In this document: in pieces, positions 53,801 through 61,734 of the stretch
Numbering within the stretch: the first letter of the stretch is position 1
How the letters are laid out: each line of letters opens with the position of its first letter
Assembly (NCBI GenBank): GCA_947627275.1
Contig: CANQVK010000004.1
Location: 43,284 to 107,283 of the forward strand
Origin: an uncultured Ruminococcus sp.
GTDB lineage: Bacteria > Bacillota > Clostridia > Oscillospirales > Ruminococcaceae
Direction of reading: 5' to 3'
DNA length: 64,000 nucleotides
Program-made: the position numbers and the translations under genes
The notes under the pieces: model-generated
Told to the model about the DNA's origin: nothing
The model's input: only the letters and a program-made list of their open reading frames with translations
Database searches by the model: none

Positions 53801-56800
53801 GAGATCAGCTTTGCGCTTGCAAATGCTCTTATGGAGTATCTTGACGATAAACAGCATAAGGAGCGTATGATCCCCGACCTTAATGCAGGCTACTACAAGA
53901 AAACAAACTTTGAGATCAGGGCTGTTGTGGACGGACAGGAGTTCAATTTCTCCAATAGGTTTGATATCGGTGACGGCAAGGGTTCGGGCGGTGGAAGTCT
54001 CATTGACCATATCCGCACTATCTGTGAAAATGCCGTAGCTTCGACGAATTATCCCTACAATACACCTGAAAGCAAGGAAACTCCCCGAAATATGCTGAAT
54101 GTCCTTGTTCCTTATCTGGAATTCCATTCTGCGCTTACCGCTGAGGAACAGAAGATACTTGACGATTTCAAAGAGAAAAATCCTATCCGCACCATTGATG
54201 ATGTGGAAAAGGCACAGGGTAAGTTTCAGATCTATCAGCTTCCCAGCGGTGACGAATATCACGGTGTCCGCTTTGAGAGTATGGACAGGCTGAAAGCTGA
54301 CGGCGTACAGCTCAACAAGGACGATTATGCGCTTGTCTATGAGGGAGAAGTCGGAGAGTTCAGGGGCAATGCTACGCTTGAAGCCCTCTATACGCAGTTC
54401 AATATTGATCACCCCGAAGATTTCCGTGGTCATTCGCTTTCTGTAAGCGATGTGATCGTCATTTCCGTCGACGGCAAGGATACAGCGTATTTCTGTGACA
54501 GCTTCGGCTTTACCGAAATGCCTGAGTTCTTCCGTGAAAAGGAGCTTGTGCAGGAGAAGCCCGAAACTGCAAAGGTGTCCGATCTTGCTGTCGGTGATAT
54601 TATAATGTATGACGGCGCTCGTCGTGAGGTCGAGAAGATCAGCGACAAGAGCATTTCCCTGAAAGACCTTGATGCACCCAATTACGGCGGTATTCTGCTC
54701 GGCACTTCCGATGTGCTTGCCTATGACGGCTGGCAGCAGGATATGGAGGAAAAGGGCTTTGAAATTCTGTCTAAGGCTGAAAAACCTGCGGTCGAAGCTC
54801 CTGAAAAGGCAGAGCCGGAGGACAAAGGTTCGGTATCACTCTGCAAGGTCGGTGACTTTTACGAGATGTACGGCAAAAATGCAGAGATCGGTGCAGAAGT
54901 CCTCGGACTGCGTATGCTGTCAAAGAACGGTTCTCCTATGGTTGGTTTTCCCGATCATGTTAAGGACGAATACTCTGCGAAGCTCCGTGAAGCAGGATAT
55001 ACCGTCCTGATCGAACAGGCATTTGAGCTGAACCCTCCGAAGCGTGAGGCTGAGAAGCTCCAGACATTACAGCAGGTCGTTGACAAGTTCTTCGGCACTG
55101 ACTGCGAGTCTGCGGAAACTGAGGGCGGCACATGGAAACTGGCTATCGCTGACGGTGATAAGGTCGGTGAACTGTTTTACGGCGGCGAACCTGTCTGCGG
55201 TATCTATAACCGTGGCGATAAAATGGAGATCGAGCCGTACCGTGAGCTGTCCACATTCCTGAAGCTCCTGCAAACTGCAATGCTTGAACATAATCCCGAT
55301 AAGCCTGTGGAGATCATGGATTTTCAGCGTACCTTTGAAACTCCGCTTGACAAGGCAAAGTCGCTTATCAACGACTTCTGTGAAGCGGAATACCGTCAGG
55401 GTGCTGATTTTGATGATCTGCACAATGTCGGTCTTGCGTTTACCACGCTGACCGATGATGAGCTGCCGATTCAGGTAACGGCTGACCTTGTGGACTTCAA
55501 AATCACCTATGAATTTGACGGCGAGGTTTATAATACGGAGCAGTATGATAATATCGAGGATATGATCGAGAACGGTCTGACGGGGCTTGATTTCTCTGAC
55601 CTTGTTTCCGTTCCCGATGATGTTATCGACAGGCATAAAAGCAAGGACGAACAGACGGTAGAGCTTATGAGCGATGCTTCTGAGGTTCAGGATATTTCTT
55701 CTGTGGAAGATGTGCCTGCGGTCACGCTGAAATATAAGGGTGATGCTGAAAGCCTTGACGAGATCAAAGACAAGGCACTTTCCCTCGGTGCTACGGTTAT
55801 TATCGACAATGCCGATGGTGTTATCTCTATCGACACCTATGAAAACCACAATGCAGAGCTTGACGGTCTTGCTTATGAGCTGGGCGTTATGGCGGTCGAT
55901 GATGCTCCTGCGGTGGAGACTCCAACTGCGGAGACTGAGGCCATTGACCGTCCTCTCTTTACGGACGCAGCGGTCATTGACGAAATTCAGCGTAATGAAA
56001 ATGCTGATGTTCCGTTTTGGGAAATGCCCGAAGCACAGGGTGAACAGCTCTCTCTTTTCGGTGATCCCGAACCGCTGACCACTTCTAAGCCTGCGCCCGA
56101 AAAGCCGAAGTCTGAATTTGCCAAAGGTCCGGTGGTTGACGGTGTTCAGGTCTATGAAGCACTTGCCGCCGAGATTGACCGTGGTACTGGCTTTGTTCAC
56201 GGAAAACTCCGTGTGCAGGACTTTTACGAGGAAAAGCACTCGACTATCCAGCAGTTAGCCGATTTTCTGAAAAAGGAATACGGCACGGGCGGTCACAGCG
56301 GTGAGGGCAAGATCTCACTCGTTGACTATAATTCTCAGGGTATTACTTTCAGCTTTGAGAATGGTGAGAAGTTCCGTCATTCGTGGTACAATGTCGCAAC
56401 AATGACAGAATCACGGCTCAGGGACGATACATACCTTTCTGCCGAACAGAAAGCAGAGAGGGCGGCGCTCAAAGCAGAGCAGTCCGCTGAGAAACAGTCT
56501 CCCCATACCGTCGAGGTTGGAGACCGATTTCGTCACAAGATTACTGGCGAAGTTTCTGAGGTTATTTCGCTGACAGGCGCACTTCCGTTCTATTCGGACG
56601 ATTGCACCATTCAGCGTGAAAGCAGCGGTTTTGCTGTGACGGAGAATATCTCATACGATAAGCTCCTGAACAGCGGTATGTATGAGTATATCGGCAAGGC
56701 TGAACCAGAAAAGGAGCAGTCTGCACCCGTGAAGCCCGAAAAGGCAGAGGTCACACCCGATAAACCTGAAATTCCAACGGTCAAGAACCTGTCTCAGCTC

Positions 56801-57523
56801 AAAAAGGCTATTCAGCCGGGTATGATGTTTGAAATCAGCGATCATCTCCGTCCTGAATGTATCGGAGAGTGCAGAATCGTCACGGGTGTAAGCACCGTTG
56901 ATTTTACTTCCCGAAAGCTCGATGAAAACGGCAAACCTACGGGCAAAGACCTCCACATGGAGTTTGACCGTGCGAAGAACTGGACTTTTGACGGCGGTGA
57001 GCTGACTTCTCGGCTTGACAACGGCGATATGCTCATGAGCTTTCATTTCATTGACAGCTTGGAGCGTGAGCAGACTGTTCAGGCTGAGAAAGAGCCTGAG
57101 CTTGCGCCTGTGGTCGATGAGATTGGTAGCGATAACGCCGAGGTCGATGCTCCTGCACCGGAAGCAACTGCACCCGATAAGGGCGAAAACTTCACGATCA
57201 CTGATGATGCTCTCGGTGAGGGTGGTGCAAAGGCGAAATTCCGTGCAAATGTCGATGCGATCAAAACGCTGAAAACACTTGAACGGGAGAAGCGTTCTGC
57301 GACTGCTGAGGAAAAGGAAACCCTGTCGAAATATGTCGGCTGGGGAGCTTTGGCAAAGGCTTTTGATAAGAATGATGAGAAGTGGGCCGCAGAGTATAAG
57401 GAGCTTTCCGAGCTGCTGACTCCGCAGGAATACGCTCAGGCACGTTCAACGGTAAATGATGCGTTTTATACAAGCCCCACGGTTATAGAACGACAAAATG
57501 GATATAAAAGTGTTTTCAAATAA
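50834..57523 (+). CDS. Giant primase/LPD polyprotein, truncated by insertion
   Basis: 2229 codons. A CHC2-like N-terminal region (about 1-90; DNGPGERGQWFRFSENKGGDNIGLLREY) and DUF3991 (about 110-190) are followed by a TOPRIM domain (FFFESAIDMLSYL; LCSDNDTAGNEFAQRL, about 255). Several module copies, large acidic LPD regions and a MutS domain I-like stretch (CKVGDFYEMYGKNAEIGAEVLGL, about 1333) come next. From about 2155 the start of an N6-methylase/SNF2-type domain begins (EEKETLSKYVGWGALAKAF...NDAFYTSPTVI) and stops at TVI-E. The final ~10 residues come from the inserted element, so helicase/methylase domains are cut off. Confidence 0.85.
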   Translation: MRITDEQKERANLVNLPQFLMSHGFDLKKVGKEYVWKEHDSLHIKDNGPGERGQWFRFSENKGGDNIGLLREYMDMSFIDAVEALTGEHIDRTYTPSHTYEPKPVQQTARELSLAEADNCRRVFAYLCKTRGLDYDMLSALVKKGVISQEEKTGNVLFKYFDTDGKVIGAEKVGTSTEHKFKGIATGSVGGHGFEVVRGTGEKAFFFESAIDMLSYLQMHSKELDNCRLVSMMGVKPSIVLDTMLRHNIAAENVFLCSDNDTAGNEFAQRLQEQYPDMKRIITPDTYKDWNDMLRGIPKVVEQETEKKEVDSMADLITYGNQMWHKATDNRDKSLVTIQASDFARLQEQLDNSGINYYAYARDNSVIMAINDKDVEWFRQIAGTPDLVPNKSNRPYSPPEKNIFGSTEYRYIPQKEYLSADRDLVLKMAEIMSKRSMQFSGRVYPSGKGTLTVSHADLFAVRNIRDEVVNMRNQFASTDKAQEVGNRDYRANRDTHYYMSKLTPEQFGKVKPFLETSVSYHAVVRDGKVAFAVDKENAPAFHRALENAVREVDMLRSMADLGLPMEQNVALSPVVHRLAVEDVKLDLADFFDNRYDDAQFGEMLSLVNAYLSQALSERYGEHSKLHDMLEAKSSFDRSIELSDFFSQHDFSDGQRAAITAMFVGDVTRGQIDSIDETFTAEDIQAYDEILHNALQESDVADFLTAHKQAVIDRENASRVPTEEEVLFPKADLAKFLAERTLSSDEWEDMAYPLFDSGYLDKHKPSDKAAFGYHLSEPALYDLAQRYHDGEDIRRELALGLLEGSGAADIEFIFEQGEISDRTYYYAENLRHSLHTERTEDGFKCSFGGMERFVSFEEIGQAFIDRIHEEFDDLAFWWVRDDLQEAVPDISDERISDLLTAFDGAAMADWEKGDNRSKLNRIKKALYDILGDEVQTENAFAIIAKKKYNVTFEPERKPDSLEFQFGYSKDGNDRWFTESGLLSDFAEEHGEISFALANALMEYLDDKQHKERMIPDLNAGYYKKTNFEIRAVVDGQEFNFSNRFDIGDGKGSGGGSLIDHIRTICENAVASTNYPYNTPESKETPRNMLNVLVPYLEFHSALTAEEQKILDDFKEKNPIRTIDDVEKAQGKFQIYQLPSGDEYHGVRFESMDRLKADGVQLNKDDYALVYEGEVGEFRGNATLEALYTQFNIDHPEDFRGHSLSVSDVIVISVDGKDTAYFCDSFGFTEMPEFFREKELVQEKPETAKVSDLAVGDIIMYDGARREVEKISDKSISLKDLDAPNYGGILLGTSDVLAYDGWQQDMEEKGFEILSKAEKPAVEAPEKAEPEDKGSVSLCKVGDFYEMYGKNAEIGAEVLGLRMLSKNGSPMVGFPDHVKDEYSAKLREAGYTVLIEQAFELNPPKREAEKLQTLQQVVDKFFGTDCESAETEGGTWKLAIADGDKVGELFYGGEPVCGIYNRGDKMEIEPYRELSTFLKLLQTAMLEHNPDKPVEIMDFQRTFETPLDKAKSLINDFCEAEYRQGADFDDLHNVGLAFTTLTDDELPIQVTADLVDFKITYEFDGEVYNTEQYDNIEDMIENGLTGLDFSDLVSVPDDVIDRHKSKDEQTVELMSDASEVQDISSVEDVPAVTLKYKGDAESLDEIKDKALSLGATVIIDNADGVISIDTYENHNAELDGLAYELGVMAVDDAPAVETPTAETEAIDRPLFTDAAVIDEIQRNENADVPFWEMPEAQGEQLSLFGDPEPLTTSKPAPEKPKSEFAKGPVVDGVQVYEALAAEIDRGTGFVHGKLRVQDFYEEKHSTIQQLADFLKKEYGTGGHSGEGKISLVDYNSQGITFSFENGEKFRHSWYNVATMTESRLRDDTYLSAEQKAERAALKAEQSAEKQSPHTVEVGDRFRHKITGEVSEVISLTGALPFYSDDCTIQRESSGFAVTENISYDKLLNSGMYEYIGKAEPEKEQSAPVKPEKAEVTPDKPEIPTVKNLSQLKKAIQPGMMFEISDHLRPECIGECRIVTGVSTVDFTSRKLDENGKPTGKDLHMEFDRAKNWTFDGGELTSRLDNGDMLMSFHFIDSLEREQTVQAEKEPELAPVVDEIGSDNAEVDAPAPEATAPDKGENFTITDDALGEGGAKAKFRANVDAIKTLKTLEREKRSATAEEKETLSKYVGWGALAKAFDKNDEKWAAEYKELSELLTPQEYAQARSTVNDAFYTSPTVIERQNGYKSVFK
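57488..57489. mobile_element. Left junction of the nested Tn4451-like element
   Basis: Similarity of the giant ICE protein to its family stops at ...TSPTVI-GA, and unrelated sequence leading to a minus-strand large serine recombinase follows. A GA dinucleotide at the junction is the known crossover of Tn4451/TnpX-type elements. The right junction is beyond the window. Confidence 0.6.
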
Positions 57524-57524
57524 T

Positions 57525-57548
57525 TGCCCTGATAATCACATCAGGGCA
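57525..57548 (-). terminator. Terminator of the large serine recombinase
   Basis: TGCCCTGAT/ATCAGGGCA perfect stem spanning the stop codon; on the minus strand it is followed by ATTATTTG. Confidence 0.7.
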
Positions 57549-59164
57549 TTATGTTTGTCGGCAAGCTCCTTGTCGATGAGCTTATAATAGATGTGAATCT
57601 CCCTCGGACGGCTCTTATCGTTCTTGTTGAGATCATCTACGGTCACATATTCGATAAGGTCAAGGCACATCTGGCGTGTAAGCTCAGTCGCTCCTGCATA
57701 GCTTTTCAGACGGGCAATAAATTCGTCAACGTCCTTTTCGTCCTGCTGCTGCATTTCGGAGCGTTTCTTGTATTCAGCACACTCAGCCTGCAAAGACTTC
57801 TTTTCAGCCTGATACTTTTCAAGCAGGCTGATACATACTTCTTCGGGAATCTTACCGATAACCTTATCTTCATAGACGGTCTGGATCAGGTTGTCAAGCT
57901 CTGCAATACGACTTGTAGCTTTCTGCATACGCTTTTTATCGGAACTGTTCTGAGCATCAAGCACACCGTGCTTGCGTTTCAGAAATTCTTCCTTTGCCTT
58001 TTCCTCGTCAGTGGCTTTCTCGATCATATCCTGAATATCCATAAGGATATACTGCTCAATCAGCGGGCGGCGGATATAATGTGTCGTACAACAGCCCTTG
58101 CCGAAGCGATTATGATAACCGCACATATAAGCCATATACTTGCGGTTGGCTGAACCGACCTGACGCATTTTGCTCCCACAGCTATCACAGTACAGAAGTC
58201 CCGAAAGCGGAGCTAACTCACCGATCTTGTCTCGCTTGCCACGGCTCACCGAAGCCTCGATCTCACGGACTTTTTCCCACAGCTCCATAGTAATGATAGG
58301 CTCATGATTGTTTTCACGCATAAGCCATTCAGATGAATCCTTGCGTATCCTCTTGTGATTCTTATAGCTCACAGTAGTTGTTTTCATCAGTGCAAGCGTA
58401 CCGATATAGATCGGATTGCCGAGAATACGAAGTACTATCGAAGAACTCCAGAGATGTACTGAAGCGTGGGGATTTACCTTGTTTTCACGCTGATACAGAT
58501 AGTCCATAGGTGTTGGTATCTGTTCTGCATTAAGTGCATCAGCAATCTGTTTAGGCTTTTTTCCTTCTGCCCTCATCTCAAAGATACGGCGGACAACAGG
58601 TGCAGCCTGCGGATCAATAACAGGAGTGTTCTTCTCATCATCGCCTTTGAAATATCCGTAGGCACAGTATGTTGTGCGATACTTTCCGGCTTTTGCATTT
58701 GAGTTGATAACAGCTCTCAGCTTCTTGGAAGTATTGGCGGCGTGCCATTCGTTAAAGACATTCATGATCGGCATCATATCCATTCCCGTGCTTTCCGAAT
58801 TAGCTGTATCAACATTATCGGTCAGTGCGATAAAACGGATATTGTACATCGGGAATATGTAGTCCGTGTATTGACCTACCTGGATATAATTACGCCCGAA
58901 ACGGCTCAGATCCTTACAGAGTATCAGATTGATCCTGCCGTTCTTGGCATCGTCAAGCATTCTCTGCACACCCGGACGGTCAAATGTAGTACCCGAAATT
59001 CCGTCATCGACGTACTCATCATAGAGCGTCCAGCCCTGTTCGCTGATGTAGTTGCTGAGAATCTTACGCTGATTCTCAATCGAGAGAGACTCTCCGGCTC
59101 TCTCGTCCTCATTTGAAAGGCGGAGATACATTCCCACCTTGTATTCAGTCTGCTTTGGTATCAT
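57536..59164 (-). CDS. Large serine recombinase (TnpX/TndX family)
   Basis: 542 aa. Catalytic domain with Ser17 in YLRLSNEDE, ILCKDLSRFGRN and DMMPIMNVFNEWHA. Recombinase domain (GYFKGDDEKNTPVIDPQAAPVVRRIF). Zinc-ribbon Cys set (LLYCDSCGSKMRQ...MCGYHNRFGKGCCTTHYI), coiled coil and basic C-terminal region (LIEYVTVDDLNKND). It excises and inserts the element at GA-centred sites without host factors. AAAGGAG lies 6 nt upstream. It reads toward the element's left end, as in Tn4451. A promoter at 59212-59240 drives it. Confidence 0.95.
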   Translation of the reverse strand: MIPKQTEYKVGMYLRLSNEDERAGESLSIENQRKILSNYISEQGWTLYDEYVDDGISGTTFDRPGVQRMLDDAKNGRINLILCKDLSRFGRNYIQVGQYTDYIFPMYNIRFIALTDNVDTANSESTGMDMMPIMNVFNEWHAANTSKKLRAVINSNAKAGKYRTTYCAYGYFKGDDEKNTPVIDPQAAPVVRRIFEMRAEGKKPKQIADALNAEQIPTPMDYLYQRENKVNPHASVHLWSSSIVLRILGNPIYIGTLALMKTTTVSYKNHKRIRKDSSEWLMRENNHEPIITMELWEKVREIEASVSRGKRDKIGELAPLSGLLYCDSCGSKMRQVGSANRKYMAYMCGYHNRFGKGCCTTHYIRRPLIEQYILMDIQDMIEKATDEEKAKEEFLKRKHGVLDAQNSSDKKRMQKATSRIAELDNLIQTVYEDKVIGKIPEEVCISLLEKYQAEKKSLQAECAEYKKRSEMQQQDEKDVDEFIARLKSYAGATELTRQMCLDLIEYVTVDDLNKNDKSRPREIHIYYKLIDKELADKHNALM

Positions 59165-59211
59165 TACTACTCCTTTCCTCCAAAGCAGCTTTAATCAACA
59201 TTACAGTAAAT

Positions 59212-59240
59212 AGTATAGCGCGCAATGCCGAAAAAAGCAA
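59212..59240 (-). promoter_or_regulatory. Promoter of the large serine recombinase
   Basis: Minus strand: TTGCTT, 17-bp spacer ending GCGCGC, TATACT. The GCGCGC-TATA block recurs at the promoter near 60486. Confidence 0.6.
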
Positions 59241-59259
59241 GTACTTATGGAAAAATTTT

Positions 59260-59505
59260 TCAGGTTGTCTGAGGTGTACGGTTCATCGACATAACTTCGG
59301 AAAACGCTCTTTCAAAAGCGTTGCGATACAGCACTTCACTGAGGTCTTTATCACCGCAGAAGTGCCGGACGATAACACATCTCTCTTTACCGACCTGGTA
59401 CTCACGTCTTTCGGTTTTGCAGTTTTTATACTGCTCGTTCATTGCCTGCATTGTCTTGCCGTTTTCTGCCTTCTCTCTGTCTGCGGCAGTGTTGTTATTA
59501 TTCAT
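59260..59505 (-). CDS. Small TnpW-like transposon protein
   Basis: 81 aa. A Lys/Glu/Asn-rich start, then REYQVGKERCVIVRHFCGDKDLSEVLYRNAFERAF, a beta-hairpin plus helix layout like the small TnpW-type proteins of Tn4451 relatives (xYxVGxxxYVVxxxF). Family placement is tentative. AAAGGAG precedes the ATG. It lies directly upstream of the recombinase gene on the same strand. Confidence 0.55.
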   Translation of the reverse strand: MNNNNTAADREKAENGKTMQAMNEQYKNCKTERREYQVGKERCVIVRHFCGDKDLSEVLYRNAFERAFSEVMSMNRTPQTT

Positions 59506-59653
59506 AGCTTGTTACTCCTTTAGCTTGTCTTTCTCTACGCTTATAGAGCGAGGGGATCGCTTTCTCTATCTGCCCCTCTTTTTTGTTTGTGGTCTTATGA
59601 TGACAGCCGTGCGGAACAGCAGAGCCGTCCCATATCACAGCTATCATTTTATG

Positions 59654-60106
59654 TTAGGATTCAGGTTTTGTTGTCAGCATCATAGCATCTCTCAGCTCAT
59701 GCTGCATCGTGTAAGTATCACAGCCCCAGTTATCCGCATACCGCTTGCACACGGCGAACTGAATATCCATAGGTCTGCATCGGAGCGTACCCTCTGTCAT
59801 ACGCAGGAGCTTTGCCACCACAGGGATAAAAAACAGATAGTCATTATCCCTGCGATGTTCCTCGATCTCACGGCGAATATCCGCACACTTATCAGAGGTA
59901 AGATTTTCAATGATCTCATCAACAGACTCCTTGTAATCACCATCATAATCGAAGATGATACTCTCCTCATCGTAGCGCCCCTTGAAAGGCACTCCGCTTG
60001 CAGTGAGGGCAACCGTTATCTGCTGTCCCTTATCCGTGGACAGGATAACATACTCTTTATTGATACAATCATAATCGTCACCGATATGATAGATGTAATC
60101 ACTCAT
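59654..60106 (-). CDS. Module protein paralogous to ICE gene 48043
   Basis: 150 aa. KEYVILSTDKGQQITVALTASGVPFKGRYDEESIIFDYDGDYKESVDEII aligns with the N-terminal module of the 48043-48738 protein. The later VVAKLLRMTEGTLRCRPMDIQFAVCKRYADNWGCDTYTMQHEL aligns with its second half. So host ICE and nested element carry diverged copies of one family. GAGGGGG lies 7 nt before the start. It overlaps the upstream gene's 3' end by 8 bp. Function unknown. Confidence 0.65.
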   Translation of the reverse strand: MSDYIYHIGDDYDCINKEYVILSTDKGQQITVALTASGVPFKGRYDEESIIFDYDGDYKESVDEIIENLTSDKCADIRREIEEHRRDNDYLFFIPVVAKLLRMTEGTLRCRPMDIQFAVCKRYADNWGCDTYTMQHELRDAMMLTTKPES

Positions 60107-60428
60107 TCAATGCCCCCTCAATCATGTTATTACGGGGAAAACTGCTGTGCTTGACCGCAGTATCACCGACCGTGGAAGTGCTGTCAGTATCATCATCGGA
60201 CTGCTCACCCTCACGGAGCTTTTCAAGCTGATCATGCTCGCGCTCAATAGCGGAGAACAGGTCTTTGCCGCTCAGCTTGTACTTGTTGGCAAGTGCCATC
60301 AGGTAGAGCTTGTTGTACTCCTCCATTTCCTTGTCGAGCTGCTTCTGCTCCTCAGCAATCGTTGCCTGTCGCTTGGCGATCTTCTTTTCGAGCTTCGCCA
60401 GCTTGTCAGCGATAGAAGTTGTAGCCAT
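60099..60428 (-). CDS. DUF4315-like coiled-coil protein
   Basis: 109 aa. Coiled coil (LAKLEKKIAKRQATIAEEQKQLDKEMEEYNKL) followed by ALANKYKLSGKDLFSAIEREHDQLEKLREGE. This parallels the ICE protein at 38843 (LCEKLNCDGEELETVLAREHEQIQNMKARG). Start ATG at 60428 with GGTGGTGAT upstream; the 17 extra upstream codons are rejected. First gene of a small minus-strand operon with 59654 and probably 59260. Confidence 0.65.
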   Translation of the reverse strand: MATTSIADKLAKLEKKIAKRQATIAEEQKQLDKEMEEYNKLYLMALANKYKLSGKDLFSAIEREHDQLEKLREGEQSDDDTDSTSTVGDTAVKHSSFPRNNMIEGALNE

Positions 60429-60485
60429 ATCATCACCACCATTCAAAAATTTTAATCGAGCCGAACTACTCAGCCCCACGATAAT

Positions 60486-60491
60486 ATTATA
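60486..60491 (-). promoter_or_regulatory. -10 box of the small minus-strand operon
   Basis: Minus-strand TATAAT directly preceded by GAGCGCGC, matching the layout of the recombinase promoter (GCGCGC-TATACT). The -35 is poor, so an activator or shared regulator is likely. The 60492-60652 stretch shows no gene. Confidence 0.5.
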
Positions 60492-60652
60492 GCGCGCTCA
60501 GATACCAAAAGTCTATTCGCAGTGCGCATGAAGTTGAGTGCGCCATAAAACTTTTCTTATCGTGAAAATGTTATGGGGAATTTTTAATCAGGCAGGCATA
60601 AGAAAAAGCTGCGGAGCGGAGTTCGCTCACACAGCTTGTGGGTATCTTTATT

Positions 60653-61132
60653 TTAGGTATTGTTATTTGAGTATGGTCTTTCCTCATAATAATTCAATGC
60701 AGTCTCATATAACACTCTGCATTGCCGTTCATCTCCATAGGATAAGCAATCATCAGCATAACAGAATGTATGGAATGGTTCAGTTTCGTCCATAGGAGAG
60801 GGAAGATAATTCCACAACTTATACATTCGAGGGGCAAAATCATAAATGTTACTATCAAAGTAAATTGATTTCAGCGAATGCATCAAATGCATTCCAAAAG
60901 CATTTTGATCGAATGAAGAGCTTTGCATTAAAAAAATCAAATGGAGCATCGCATCTTTGCATTCCATTTCCTCTAAGTGTAGCAGCTCGTTATTTGAAGG
61001 TTCGTTGATAAAGAGCCTATCTAATGTTTCCTGATATTCATTATATTTATCATATCCTACTACATACAACACAGCATAGACAAATAGTTCTTCCATAACA
61101 TCGTCCTTAATCTCAACTACTGATCGTAACAT
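60653..61132 (-). CDS. Cargo protein of unknown function
   Basis: 159 aa, acidic, rich in Tyr, Met and Leu (MEELFVYAVLYVVGYDKYNEYQETLDRLF; LYETALNYYEERPYSNNNT). No membrane segment or family recognised. Start at 61132 has AAAGGAT upstream; an internal ATG at 61096 with AAGGA is the alternative. Lower GC than its neighbours and its own consensus promoter mark it as recently acquired cargo. An immunity or anti-defence role is possible but not shown. Confidence 0.6.
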   Translation of the reverse strand: MLRSVVEIKDDVMEELFVYAVLYVVGYDKYNEYQETLDRLFINEPSNNELLHLEEMECKDAMLHLIFLMQSSSFDQNAFGMHLMHSLKSIYFDSNIYDFAPRMYKLWNYLPSPMDETEPFHTFCYADDCLSYGDERQCRVLYETALNYYEERPYSNNNT

Positions 61133-61156
61133 TAGGCTATATCCTTTTACTCCTCA

Positions 61157-61185
61157 ATTATACCACACCGTTCCTGAAAAAGCAA
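61157..61185 (-). promoter_or_regulatory. Promoter of the 60653 cargo gene
   Basis: Minus strand: TTGCTT, 17-bp spacer, perfect TATAAT, 25 bp before the start. Confidence 0.75.
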
Positions 61186-61610
61186 TCCCATATCCGAGAA
61201 ATCCACCCTCCGAAATTGCCGTCATCATCAACAGAAATCCCGTATTGAAACTATGCAAGATGGAGAATCGTCATGAACGAATTGTAAACTTTTCAGAAAA
61301 TCATGCCCAAAACCCCAAATTTCACGGTAGATAAGTAGAGGGTTATTTTCATGAGCAGTCACGCAGGGTAATATTTGAATGTAACGATAAGCATATCGAC
61401 ATTCAAAATCAGCTCAGGGAGAGCCGAAAAAATAGTTTCACCAGACTGCCGCCCACCCAGCATAATAACTGCGCCGAACTCAAGTATCATATAGTCAGAG
61501 CCGTGCAGATACAGAGAAAAGTCGCATAGCTCCAAACACGCAGGAGCGTGAAAAATAGCCGTAGAACGGCGAAATACAAGCGAGGGCGTGAAACGCCCGA
61601 TCAATTTTCA

Positions 61611-61713
61611 CAAGCACGGTATAAAGTATTACGATTATGGAAAATCGTAAACTTTATACGGCTTGTCAGGGGAAAAATCCCCTAAGACCCCTGAGAGGTC
61701 GGCACAGCCGACC
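61611..61713. other. Candidate origin of transfer (oriT)
   Basis: Upstream of mobC. A long inverted repeat CAAGC..GTATAAAGT/ACTTTATACGGCTTG (61611-61665) has inner arms ACGATT/AATCGT. It is followed by AGGGG-AAAAAT-CCCCT (61668-61683) and GGTCGGC/GCCGACC (61698-61713). Dense symmetric structure just before MobC and a MOBP relaxase is the usual place for oriT. The rest of 61186-61610 holds only short hairpins (GGGCGTGAAACGCCC, GCCGTAGAACGGC). Confidence 0.55.
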
Positions 61714-61734
61714 GAGATACAGAAAGGAGACACA

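Noticed and set aside
55067..56239. 390-codon minus-strand ORF opposite the giant ICE gene
   Set aside because: Shadow of the plus-strand reading frame; no protein-like motif.
61359..61604. 81-codon minus-strand ORF upstream of mobC
   Set aside because: No SD, composition like the reverse of structured non-coding DNA, overlaps hairpins of the oriT region.
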